DNA of 64,000 nucleotides from contig UQTI01000003.1 of the NCBI GenBank assembly GCA_900543975.1, forward strand, positions 6,551-70,550, given 5' to 3'. Within the stretch, counting starts at the first letter, position 1. The number at the start of each line of letters is the position of its first letter. Shown here piece after piece: positions 33,708 to 40,637 of the stretch. Below the pieces are notes generated by a model, which made no database searches, was not told where the DNA came from, and saw only the letters and a list, made by a program, of their open reading frames with translations. The stretch is from an uncultured Prevotella sp. Lineage in GTDB: Bacteria > Bacteroidota > Bacteroidia > Bacteroidales > Bacteroidaceae. Both the position numbers and the translations under genes were made by a program.

Positions 33708-34736
33708 ATGGCACAATTAAGCATCATCATACCTGTTTATCGCGTTGAGCAGACGCTCGACCGCTGCGTGAGGAGCGTTCTCTGCTGTGAGTGCCGCGAC
33801 ATAGAGGTGTTGCTCGTCGACGACGGGTCGCCCGACAGCTGCGGCACGCTCTGTGACCAGTGGGCAACGCGCGACGGCAGGGTTAGGGTCTTGCACAAGC
33901 GCAACGGCGGACTGAGCGATGCCCGCAATGCCGGCATAGAGGCCTCGCACGGCGACCTCCTGATGTTTGTCGACAGCGACGACGAGCTTGCCCCAGGCAC
34001 CATTGAGGCTGCCATGAAGACAATGGAGGAGGATGAGGCTTGCGACATTGCCGAGTTTGGGGTGCTGCGCGTGAGCCGTTCTTCCGACGACAAAGAGGTG
34101 AGAGCTTGCAGCAAGTCTGTGGATGGTTCGTGCAGCAACAAACCGTTGTTTCTGGATGGAGAGCTTGTTTTTGATCCACAAACCGTGTCAGAGACCCATT
34201 ATGCCGACATGCGGCTCTATTGGCTCCGCACCCGTGCCTATACCCACTCTTATGCGTGGAACAAAATATACCGTCGATGGTTGTTTCAGGATGTGCGTTA
34301 CCCTGTGGGCCGTGTGTTTGAGGACATGTTCACGCTGCCCCAACTGCTGCTTCGTGCCCGTAGGCTGCGCATCATGCCTCATGGCTGTTACATCTACCAC
34401 ATCAACTCCTCTGGCATAACGGCCCATGCCGACCACGACGCGTCCATGTATGGCATGCTGCTCACAGCCAGTTTAGATGCTTGGCGTGTGCTTGATATTG
34501 ACACCGCGCCGTCTGCCATGCGTGAGCTTCAAGACCTCTATTACATGCACATCCTTAACATTCAGATTGATTATTATCGTCTGGCGTGCAATAAGGGCGT
34601 GGTGCTGCCCATGCGTCGTGTGGTGCCGTGGCACCTGCCCCGCAGATTTGTGCTTAAGGCTTTTGCTCTTCATCTGCTTGGTGTGGAAGGGGTTTGCAAG
34701 CTCTTTTCTTTTTTTAAAGCCAAAAGGTCTTTATAA
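33708..34736 (+). CDS. Family 2 glycosyltransferase
   Basis: 342 residues from MAQLSIIIPVYR; an ATG eight codons upstream overlaps a TAAATTTG box at 33677-33684, so the later start is better. The GT-A domain shows VDDGSPDSCG, NGGLSDARNAGIE and the metal site MFVDSDDELA. The C-terminal half (YAWNKIYRRWLFQDVRYPVG, FEDMFTLPQLLLRARR) is that of capsule or LPS-type transferases. No membrane anchor is seen. Acceptor and sugar are unknown, and no surface-polysaccharide cluster surrounds it. The gene is single on the plus strand. Confidence 0.88.
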   Translation: MAQLSIIIPVYRVEQTLDRCVRSVLCCECRDIEVLLVDDGSPDSCGTLCDQWATRDGRVRVLHKRNGGLSDARNAGIEASHGDLLMFVDSDDELAPGTIEAAMKTMEEDEACDIAEFGVLRVSRSSDDKEVRACSKSVDGSCSNKPLFLDGELVFDPQTVSETHYADMRLYWLRTRAYTHSYAWNKIYRRWLFQDVRYPVGRVFEDMFTLPQLLLRARRLRIMPHGCYIYHINSSGITAHADHDASMYGMLLTASLDAWRVLDIDTAPSAMRELQDLYYMHILNIQIDYYRLACNKGVVLPMRRVVPWHLPRRFVLKAFALHLLGVEGVCKLFSFFKAKRSL

Positions 34737-34757
34737 AGCCAAGAGATTCTTCTGAAA

Positions 34758-35002
34758 ACAATAAGGATATTATTTCTTAACACTGCCTCCTTGCGGTTTT
34801 TAAAAGACAATAGAGACAATAGAGACAATTTTTTTTGATTTGTCGGTGCAATGACAACATCAATTAAGGATGTAGAAATTCAGCGAAAAAACAAATCAAA
34901 AAATTGTCTCTATTGTCTTTAAAATCTCCGCAAGCAAAAACCGCAAGGAAGATAAAAACATCTTGACTTAAAACACGCTCCTTGTCTTAATATCCTTATT
35001 GT
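34758..35002. repeat. 245-bp nested inverted-repeat element
   Basis: The outer arms ACAATAAGGATATTA (34758-34772) and TAATATCCTTATTGT (34988-35002) are perfect complements. Inside, CCTTGCGGTTTTT pairs with AAAAACCGCAAGG and AAAGACAATAGAGACAAT pairs with ATTGTCTCTATTGTCTTT; CAAATCAAAAAATTG closes the inner stem. It fills the convergent gap between the glycosyltransferase and the O-methyltransferase. Related arms occur at 37605-37740 and 32333-32360. Confidence 0.9.
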
Positions 35003-35038
35003 CTTTTTAGCCAACGCAAGCGAGCAAAGTAAGGCGCA

Positions 35039-35785
35039 TCATTTCTTTCTGATAAGCGTCAGACCGTCGCGGAGAGGCAGAATGACGCGTGTCACGCGCG
35101 GGTCTTGTGCCACGAAATCGTTGAACAGCTCAATGCCGTGTGTTTGCTTGTCGTGGTTATAGGCGCTGTCGACCACATGGCCGTCCCACAGCGTGTTGTC
35201 GGCCATGATCACGCCACCAGGGTTCATTAGCGGCAGAATGTTTTCATAGGTCTCGAGATATGTGCGTTTGTCGCCATCGAGGAACGCCATGTCGAAGGTC
35301 ACGCCGAGCTTTGGGGCCAGCAGGTTAGCGTCGCCGATGGTGAACGTTATCTTGTCGGCATAGGGAGAGTTTTCAATCCATGGACGGGTGAAATCTTCCA
35401 TCTCGTCGTTTATCTCGAAGGTGTAGAGCATGGCTCCGTCTTCCAGTCCCTCGGCCATGCACAGCGCACTGTAGCCGCTGAACGTGCCTATCTCCAGAAT
35501 GTTTTTGGGACGCATCATCTGCACAAGCATCTTCAGGAGTCGTCCCTGAAGGTGTCCGCTCGCCATCCTGCCGTGTATGGTGTGTATGTTTGTCGCGCGA
35601 TACAGGCGGTAGAGATAGTCGCCCTCGGGGTCGGAGTGGGAGAGGATGTAGGAGTCGAGGGTGAGGGGAGAAGAAGTCCCGGAAGCCCCACCACTGGAAG
35701 CCCCACCCCCTCGCCGCTCATCGCGGCTCACCCCTCCCCTTATGGAGGGGAGTGATATGCTTTTGTTGTTTGAGTCGTTATTCAT
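35039..35785 (-). CDS. Class I SAM-dependent O-methyltransferase with repeat-encoded N-terminus
   Basis: 248 residues. The family core begins at LTLDSYILSHSDPEGDYL (about residue 41), where relatives have their start Met. Then come MASGHLQGRLLKMLVQM, the SAM motif LEIGTFSGYSALCMAEGL, FLDGDKRTYLETYENI and the metal-site-like MADNTLWDGHVVD of the caffeoyl-CoA OMT group. Residues about 12-27 (SLPSIRGGVSRDERRGGG) come from a dispersed palindromic repeat. The natural start has apparently been lost and an upstream ATG used. The substrate is unknown. Confidence 0.85.
   Translation of the reverse strand: MNNDSNNKSISLPSIRGGVSRDERRGGGASSGGASGTSSPLTLDSYILSHSDPEGDYLYRLYRATNIHTIHGRMASGHLQGRLLKMLVQMMRPKNILEIGTFSGYSALCMAEGLEDGAMLYTFEINDEMEDFTRPWIENSPYADKITFTIGDANLLAPKLGVTFDMAFLDGDKRTYLETYENILPLMNPGGVIMADNTLWDGHVVDSAYNHDKQTHGIELFNDFVAQDPRVTRVILPLRDGLTLIRKK
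35700..35762. repeat. Copy 2 of the 65-bp palindromic dispersed repeat, inside the O-methyltransferase frame
   Basis: CCCCACCCCCTCGCCG, an inner small palindrome and CCCCTCCCCTTATGGAGGGG with AGTGATATGC. Translated on the minus strand as residues about 8-28 of the methyltransferase. Confidence 0.9.
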
Positions 35786-35814
35786 AAAATTTATCTTAAG
35801 CTCTGCTTTTCCCT

Positions 35815-35955
35815 TGCAACGGCGTCAGCCCTTTTTTACCTTTAAAAAGATTTTTCACTTTTCGTTTTTCACTTTTCCCTTTAATCGGCGTCGGCCCTTT
35901 TTTACCTTTTTACCTTTTTACCTTTAAAACTCCTTTTTTACCTTTAAAATTCCTT
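35815..35955 (-). repeat. 3' purine-rich dispersed tract behind aroQ, two copies
   Basis: In sense with aroQ: AAAGGTAAAAAAGG overlapping its last codons (ILKVKKEF), then GGCCGACGCCG, then GGGAAAAGTGAAAAACGAA and a second AAAAGGGCTGACGCC. Confidence 0.8.
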
Positions 35956-36361
35956 CCACCGCCAGTCGGTAGCTGTCGAGGCCGAAGCCGGCGATGACGC
36001 CGAGGCAGGCACAAGAGATCATCGACTTGTGGCGAAACTCCTCACGCTTGTGAACGTTGCTGATGTGAACCTCTATCACGGGACAACGAAGGGAACGGAT
36101 GCAGTCTTGCAGGGCAATGGACATGTGGGTGTAGGCGCCGGCGTTGAGCACAATGCCGTCGACAGCACCGTAGCCTACCTCCTGCATCTTGTCGATGAGG
36201 CAGCCTTCGATGTTGCTCTGATAATAAAGCAGCTCCACCTTGCCCGCATATTGCTCCTGAAGCTCCTTAAGATATGCGTCAAAACCTGTCGAGCCGTAGA
36301 TACCCGGCTCACGAACACCCAACATGTTGAGGTTCGGACCATTGATTATTTGTATTTTCAT
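35924..36361 (-). CDS. aroQ: 3-dehydroquinate dehydratase, type II
   Basis: 145 residues, small cytoplasmic dodecameric enzyme of the shikimate pathway. The N-terminal GPNLNMLGVREPGIYGS contains the flexible lid with the catalytic Tyr. NAGAYTHMSIALQD and EVHISNVHKREEFRHKSM carry the Asn and His residues of the active site. Length is normal. The last residues KVKKEF are encoded by a dispersed repeat. It is divergent from the recombinase gene. Confidence 0.96.
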   Translation of the reverse strand: MKIQIINGPNLNMLGVREPGIYGSTGFDAYLKELQEQYAGKVELLYYQSNIEGCLIDKMQEVGYGAVDGIVLNAGAYTHMSIALQDCIRSLRCPVIEVHISNVHKREEFRHKSMISCACLGVIAGFGLDSYRLAVEGILKVKKEF

Positions 36362-36507
36362 ATAAACGTCTTTTCTGCAAAATTAAACATCTTTGGCGAG
36401 ATGGGCGAACAAAAATGAGGGAGAGTTAAAAAAATGTCGTAAATTTGCGTCACTTATCCACAATGATGTGGATATCTTGCAAAAAAACATTATAAGAAAT
36501 CATTGTT

Positions 36508-36586
36508 GGTTTTATCTTATAGATAACCGTCATGGTTTTCTTTTATAGATAACCGTTATTTGTTTCATCTTTTAAAGAACCGTTAT
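36508..36586. repeat. 26-bp tandem array, 3 copies, ending on the recombinase ATG
   Basis: GGTTTTATCTTATAGATAAC plus CGTCAT, then two variants. The third unit ends at the start codon (CCGTTATGG). The array is in a divergent gap, so it belongs to the 5' side of a plus-strand gene. Confidence 0.85.
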
Positions 36587-37508
36587 GGCAGAATCAGCTT
36601 CACATCATGACAACTCGCCTCTTCTTCAGACGATTAAGCTCTATGTGCGCTACCTTCGTCTGGAGCGTAACCTGTCGCCTAACACCATTGAGGCCTATCG
36701 CAACGACCTGGCACACCTTGAGGCGTTCATGATGCGCAACAACCTGAAACTTGAGAATGTGACGCTCGAACAGCTCCATACGTTCGCTGCCTCGCTGCAC
36801 GAGTATGGCATCACGCCACGCTCACAGGCTCGCGTGCTCAGTGGCGTGCGCTCGTTCTTCAGGTTCCTCGTGCTCGACGGGGTGGTGGAGAGCGACCCTA
36901 CGGAACTGCTGGAGTGGCCCTCGCTGCCAGAACATCTGCCGGTGGTGCTCACCCTTGAGGAGATTGACCGCATAGAAGACTCCATTGACCTCTCCAAGGC
37001 TGAGGGAGCACGCAACCGCGCCATCATTGAGGTGCTGTTTTCTTGCGGTCTGCGCGTTAGCGAACTGGTGAACATGAAGCTCAGCGACCTGTATCTGGAG
37101 GACCGGGTGCTGCTCGTTCGCGGCAAGGGCAACAAGGAACGTCTGGTGCCTGTGAGCAACAAGGCTATCGCCGACCTTAAGCGTTGGTTCTTCGACCGTA
37201 ACCTGATGAAGATTAAACCGGGCGAGGATGATTATGTGTTCCTTAACCGACGCGGGGCGCACCTCACGCGCACGATGATTCTCATAATGGTTAAACGGCA
37301 GGCTGAGGAGGCGGGCATAAAGAAGACAATCTCGCCCCACACCTTCCGCCACTCTTTTGCCACGGCTCTGCTTCAGGGGGGCGCCGACCTGCGCTCCATT
37401 CAGGCTATGCTCGGGCATGAGAAGATAGACACCACGCTCGTCTACACGCACATAAGCAACGAACAGCTCCGAAAGGCTATCCTTGAACACCACCCGCGAA
37501 ACATCTGA
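36585..37508 (+). CDS. xerD: XerC/XerD-type tyrosine recombinase
   Basis: 307 residues, cytoplasmic. Resolves chromosome dimers at dif together with a second Xer protein and FtsK. The N-terminal SAM-like core-binding domain (YVRYLRLERNLSPNTIEAYR) precedes the catalytic domain with R157 (CGLRVSEL), K181 (RGKGNKERLVP), H252 and R255 (HTFRHSFAT), H278 (LGHEKI) and Tyr 287 (VYTH). Full-length and intact. XerD is the likelier paralogue, but XerC cannot be excluded. It is not accompanied by element genes, so it is probably the housekeeping enzyme. Three 26-bp units run into its ATG. Confidence 0.92.
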   Translation: MAESASHHDNSPLLQTIKLYVRYLRLERNLSPNTIEAYRNDLAHLEAFMMRNNLKLENVTLEQLHTFAASLHEYGITPRSQARVLSGVRSFFRFLVLDGVVESDPTELLEWPSLPEHLPVVLTLEEIDRIEDSIDLSKAEGARNRAIIEVLFSCGLRVSELVNMKLSDLYLEDRVLLVRGKGNKERLVPVSNKAIADLKRWFFDRNLMKIKPGEDDYVFLNRRGAHLTRTMILIMVKRQAEEAGIKKTISPHTFRHSFATALLQGGADLRSIQAMLGHEKIDTTLVYTHISNEQLRKAILEHHPRNI

Positions 37509-37604
37509 TTCGTTAAAAAGACTATTGTTCCTTATCTCTCGCTCCTGGCGGTTTTTAAAAAGACAATAGCGATGATTCTTATCGCTGCTCTTGGCGTTTT
37601 TTTT

Positions 37605-37740
37605 AAAGACAATAGAGACAATAGAGACAATTCTTTGATTGTTTTTTTCTTGAGGTTTATTTTTTTTCTTGCGTTTTTTTTCTTGAGGCTTTGTTTCACC
37701 AGCAAGTTAAAAAATTGTCCCTATTGTCTCTATTGTCTTT
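37605..37740. repeat. Second AATAGAGACAAT inverted element
   Basis: Arms at 37605-37632 and 37713-37740 pair over 28 bp with one mismatch (AAAGACAATAGAGACAAT against ATTGTCTCTATTGTCTTT). The loop of about 80 nt is T-rich with TTTTTTTCTTGAGG repeats. It lies 97 bp after the recombinase stop. Confidence 0.9.
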
Positions 37741-37771
37741 AAAATCATCGCAAGGGGCAGCTAATGGCTTT

Positions 37772-37844
37772 AAAATAAGACAGGCAGACATGGAATAATC
37801 AAGTCTGCCTGAATTCGGGGTCCAAACCTCTTACGAGGAGAGGT
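37772..37844 (-). ncRNA. Candidate small RNA of about 73 nt
   Basis: A near-ideal promoter (37851-37881) starts a short unit with no open frame. The RNA would begin with hairpin ACCTCT-CCTCGTA-AGAGGT and end in a 9-bp stem CAGGCAGAC / GTCTGCCTG (13-nt loop) followed by TCTTATTTT. I do not recognise the family; it could also be an attenuator-like leader with nothing downstream. Confidence 0.55.
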
Positions 37845-37850
37845 CCGATG

Positions 37851-37881
37851 CAAATGTAATAACAATTTTCCAAAATACAAA
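37851..37881 (-). promoter_or_regulatory. Consensus promoter of the candidate small RNA
   Basis: On the minus strand TTTG, 19 bp, TACATTTG. Exact spacing and both boxes match the Bacteroidetes consensus. The next gene on this strand in that direction is aroQ, 1.5 kb away. Confidence 0.7.
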
Positions 37882-37985
37882 AAATTATGGAAGAAAAATC
37901 GCCAATAAAAAGTTTTGTCTTTAAAACTTTCGTTAGCGAATGAAAAAAATATTGTCTTTACAGCCAGAGTAAGGAAAAAATGAAA

Positions 37986-38009
37986 AAGGCTGACTTCACA
38001 GCCAGCCTT
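37986..38009 (-). terminator. Hairpin with T-run between lysO and the small RNA
   Basis: AAGGCTG pairs with CAGCCTT; on the minus strand it is followed by TTTCATTTTTT. It could end the exporter transcript (stop at 38252) or a short RNA starting from TTTG-N19-TAGTTTTT at 38111-38141. Confidence 0.65.
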
Positions 38010-38251
38010 AACCTATTATACAATAACATTATGAATATTTTTTATTTCTTTCTTTATGGCTATAAATTTCAACTATCTTTTATGCGTCTTGTAATCTTGT
38101 TTCTGTAACAAAAAACTATGTCTTTGTTTTACGATTGCAAAGTTACGCTGTTTTTGCCATGTGCGCAATACCTACAAATAGTGATTTTTATGCTCTTAAA
38201 GCCATAAAAGCCCTTGAATCATAACCTTATTGCTCATTATTAGCCTTTGTT

Positions 38252-38884
38252 TTATGCCCCGATGGTGCACCACATCGTAACGAGGAACGGCACGGAGAAG
38301 TCGGTCACGAAGCCGTGGTAGATGCTCAGCGCCACATATTTCTGGCCCGAAGCCTGCGCTATGATGGGTAGCGTGGTGTCCATGGTCGTGGCGCCGCCAA
38401 CCGTGATGGGAGCCAACGGCCCGAACAGTTTGGCAAGCATGGGGGCGAGCAGAAGGGTTATCATCTCGCGCACGATGTTGGCAAGAAGGGCGATGGTGCC
38501 CAGTTCGGCGCCGCGATATTCGGTTATGAAGATGCTCGACAGCGAGTAGTAGGCGAAGCCGCTGTCGACGGCAAGACACGACGTGAGGCTACGCTGCTGA
38601 AAGAGCGTACACAGGTCGCTGCTCATGACGACATAAGCCACCACGGCACCCATCCACGAGCCGATGATGGTGACGATGGGCAGGAGGGCGAGACGCGGCG
38701 ACAGACTCTTGATGTCGCGTATCATGTTGGGGTTGAGGCCTATGCCCATGCCAACAAACAGCAGTAGGGCGCAGAGCGCCACGAAGCTGGTCTGGCTGCT
38801 CATAAACCATGACGGCAAGCAGCCACTGTGGCCCACGAAGAGGCCGAGAACGAAGAACGCTACCACTATAAGACTGCCTTTCAT
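38252..38884 (-). CDS. LysO-like exporter, C-terminal half
   Basis: 210 residues from MKGSLIVVAFFVLGL with five to seven membrane helices. The motif SCLAVDSGFAYYSLSSIFITEY, then GGATTMDTTLPIIAQASG, matches the conserved halves of the LysO (YbjE, DUF340) lysine exporter. In E. coli LysO is one protein of about 300 residues; here it is divided between this gene and the next one upstream, with ATGA overlap, so the two are probably made together and assemble in the inner membrane. A longer frame with an upstream start would overlap the other gene more and is less likely. Confidence 0.85.
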   Translation of the reverse strand: MKGSLIVVAFFVLGLFVGHSGCLPSWFMSSQTSFVALCALLLFVGMGIGLNPNMIRDIKSLSPRLALLPIVTIIGSWMGAVVAYVVMSSDLCTLFQQRSLTSCLAVDSGFAYYSLSSIFITEYRGAELGTIALLANIVREMITLLLAPMLAKLFGPLAPITVGGATTMDTTLPIIAQASGQKYVALSIYHGFVTDFSVPFLVTMWCTIGA

Positions 38885-39183
38885 TGTTCCCCTCCTCCTT
38901 TCTTTGCTGTTTTCCACAACGCCCATGCCAGCACGCAGCTGCCCACGGTGGCACACACCGACAGCAGCAGGGCTTCAACGCCGAGCGTGGGCAGAGAGGC
39001 TATGATGTGCCTGTCGCTGCCCACCTCCAGACCGAGCATGAACAGCAGTAGCCAGATGAGCCATGTGGTGGCCTTGCCAGACCATTTGTTTACGGCGCTG
39101 ACAAGAGGTGCTGAGGTTGTCCTTGTGCGCACGGCGTAGCCTATGCCTATGCCGAGGAAGATGAAAAGTATGACTATAAACAT
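38881..39183 (-). CDS. LysO-like exporter, N-terminal half
   Basis: 100 residues with three hydrophobic helices (MFIVILFIFLGIGIGYAV, WLIWLLLFMLGLEVGSD, EALLLSVCATVGSCVLAW). FMLGLEVGSD is the typical first repeat of the DUF340/LysO fold. The stop TGA overlaps the start of the C-terminal half (ATGA), which argues for a genuine two-gene arrangement and not for a recent frameshift. Substrate, probably lysine or a related amino acid, is by family only. Upstream lies a large nested palindrome. Confidence 0.82.
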   Translation of the reverse strand: MFIVILFIFLGIGIGYAVRTRTTSAPLVSAVNKWSGKATTWLIWLLLFMLGLEVGSDRHIIASLPTLGVEALLLSVCATVGSCVLAWALWKTAKKGGGEQ

Positions 39184-39269
39184 TTTTTATTGGTTGTAAG
39201 CTTCTGTCTTAAAACGTTCTTGCGCTCCGCGGGTGCCAATAATCTCGCGGAATATTAACATCAATTTTT

Positions 39270-39653
39270 CGCGCTCCGCGCGTTTTTTTTAACACTAATT
39301 TCCATTAATTGAACATTAATTATCATTAAAACGCGCTTTGCGTGGAAACTCATGGTTCATTAATTTATAAGTAGGTGTTCAAAATTAATCGCATATATGA
39401 ATCTAATAAAAAAGGTTATGCTTTCAAATGCCTCTACGCCCTCTTTTGGTCCGTATGCCCAGCTCTCATCGGTCGTGTAGCCCGCTACACTCCCTCTTCG
39501 GAGCTGAACATCCAGACCAAAATAGAGCATAGAATCATTTATATTAATTTTGAACACCTACTTAAGTAATACGCGCCTCGCGCAAAATATTGATGTTCAT
39601 TAATGTTCAATTAATGGAAATTGATGTTTTTTAAAAAACGAGCGCGAAGCGCG
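39270..39653. repeat. Outer palindrome around a MITE-like insertion
   Basis: The left arm (39270-39345: CGCGCTCCGCGCG, TTTCCATTAATTGAACATTA, ACGCGCTTTGCG) and the right arm (39570-39653) are imperfect reverse complements over about 80 bp. Each arm also has its own CGCGC hairpins. A half copy occurs near 853-890. Confidence 0.85.
39370..39561. mobile_element. 192-bp MITE-like element with 20-bp terminal inverted repeats
   Basis: The ends AGTAGGTGTTCAAAATTAAT and its reverse complement are perfect. TA flanks both sides (39368-39369 and 39562-39563), consistent with TA target duplication as for IS630/mariner or some IS5-group elements. The interior has GTGTAGC/GCTACAC and TTTTGGTC/GACCAAAA stems and no complete gene. 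It sits in the centre of a larger palindrome. No full-length relative is in the window. Confidence 0.75.
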
Positions 39654-39697
39654 ATGTAAAAATTCAGATGTTTTTGCGACAATAGCAGGTCTCTCCA

Positions 39698-40429
39698 CTA
39701 TTTCTTTCCGCTAAGCTTCTTAAACTCCTTGCGAGCCTTCTCCATCTGCTTGAGGAATCGGTCGGAGGTGTGGAGCTTGGCGTATGCCACAGAAGCGTAG
39801 AGATAGCCGGCGTTGACGTCGCTCTGCCAGTGGGCACCCACGATAACGCGACTCTCGCCGTAGAGGTAGCCACGGTTCACGATGGCCTCGGCACGGTCGG
39901 GATTGATCTCGCTGAGCAGCAGGGCGGCGCTCCAGCCGAGGATGGTGTGGCCCGAGGGGAACGATCCGTTCTTTGACAGGGCGGCATCGTCTTTGGGCTG
40001 CAGCGACGGCTCATGGAAGACCATGAACGGTCGGCGGCGCATGAAATGGTTCTTTGGGTTCCAGCTAATCTCGTCGCAGGTGGTCAGGGCGTCGAGGAGC
40101 AAGCGGTAGATCTCGGGGGTCTTCTCCTTGGAGATCTCCATGCCGAAAGGCTCAGCAAACTCGCGGCACACCACCTGCAGGCCATATTCGGCATCGGCCT
40201 TTGCCATCTCGCCACGCTCGGTGGCACGCACGCTCTTGCCCCAGAGGAAGCGCGAGAGGTCGTAAGAGAAGGCTGCCGACAGACTGTCTGGCGGCGTGAG
40301 GGGTGTCTTTAGCATGTCGGGCATCTCCTCAGGGGTGAAGTAGGGTTCTGCCTTGTCGTTCTGTGCTAACACTGGGGTGCATGCCATTGCTGCCAACAGT
40401 GTGGCAACGATCAGTTTTCTTGTTTTCAT
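39698..40429 (-). CDS. Class A-like acid phosphatase (PAP2 superfamily)
   Basis: 243 residues with a signal peptide (LLAAMACTPVLAQ). The catalytic motifs SFPSGHTILGWSAAL and ESRVIVGAHWQSDVNAG match the PAP2 superfamily class A non-specific acid phosphatases (PhoN/PhoC), including the FPSGHT and SRxxxGxHWxSDV signatures. It is expected in the periplasm, releasing phosphate from organic phosphomonoesters. The first motif region is around RRRPFMVFHE. The gene is monocistronic; the flank behind it is the nested palindrome. Confidence 0.87.
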   Translation of the reverse strand: MKTRKLIVATLLAAMACTPVLAQNDKAEPYFTPEEMPDMLKTPLTPPDSLSAAFSYDLSRFLWGKSVRATERGEMAKADAEYGLQVVCREFAEPFGMEISKEKTPEIYRLLLDALTTCDEISWNPKNHFMRRRPFMVFHEPSLQPKDDAALSKNGSFPSGHTILGWSAALLLSEINPDRAEAIVNRGYLYGESRVIVGAHWQSDVNAGYLYASVAYAKLHTSDRFLKQMEKARKEFKKLSGKK

Positions 40430-40539
40430 CTTGTTTTTGTTTTTAGTGAATAATGTTGTTTATAAAACATTTCACATAAAAAAAGCTGTTATTTCATATT
40501 ATTGAACTTCTGAAAGTCCAGTTATATTATAAGCTTAAG

Positions 40540-40637
40540 CAATAGAATTCTTCACTCTTCACACATCACTCTTCACTTAATAAGCTTAAGCAATAGAATT
40601 CTTCACTCTTCACTCTTCACTCTTCCCTTAAAAAGAG
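40540..40637 (-). repeat. 3' tract behind polA plus a direct repeat
   Basis: In sense with polA: GGGAAGAGTGAAGAGTGAAG, then TTCTATTGCTTAAGCTTA twice (40527-40552 and 40582-40602 region). It starts 9 bp after the polA stop. Confidence 0.75.

Noticed and set aside
38881..38884. Frameshifted LysO pseudogene
   Set aside because: The halves meet in a clean ATGA overlap and both retain conserved segments, so two coupled genes explain it better.
39375..39569. Short open frames in the MITE-like element as transposase remnants
   Set aside because: No transposase motif is visible; the frames follow hairpin sequences and end in the inverted repeats.
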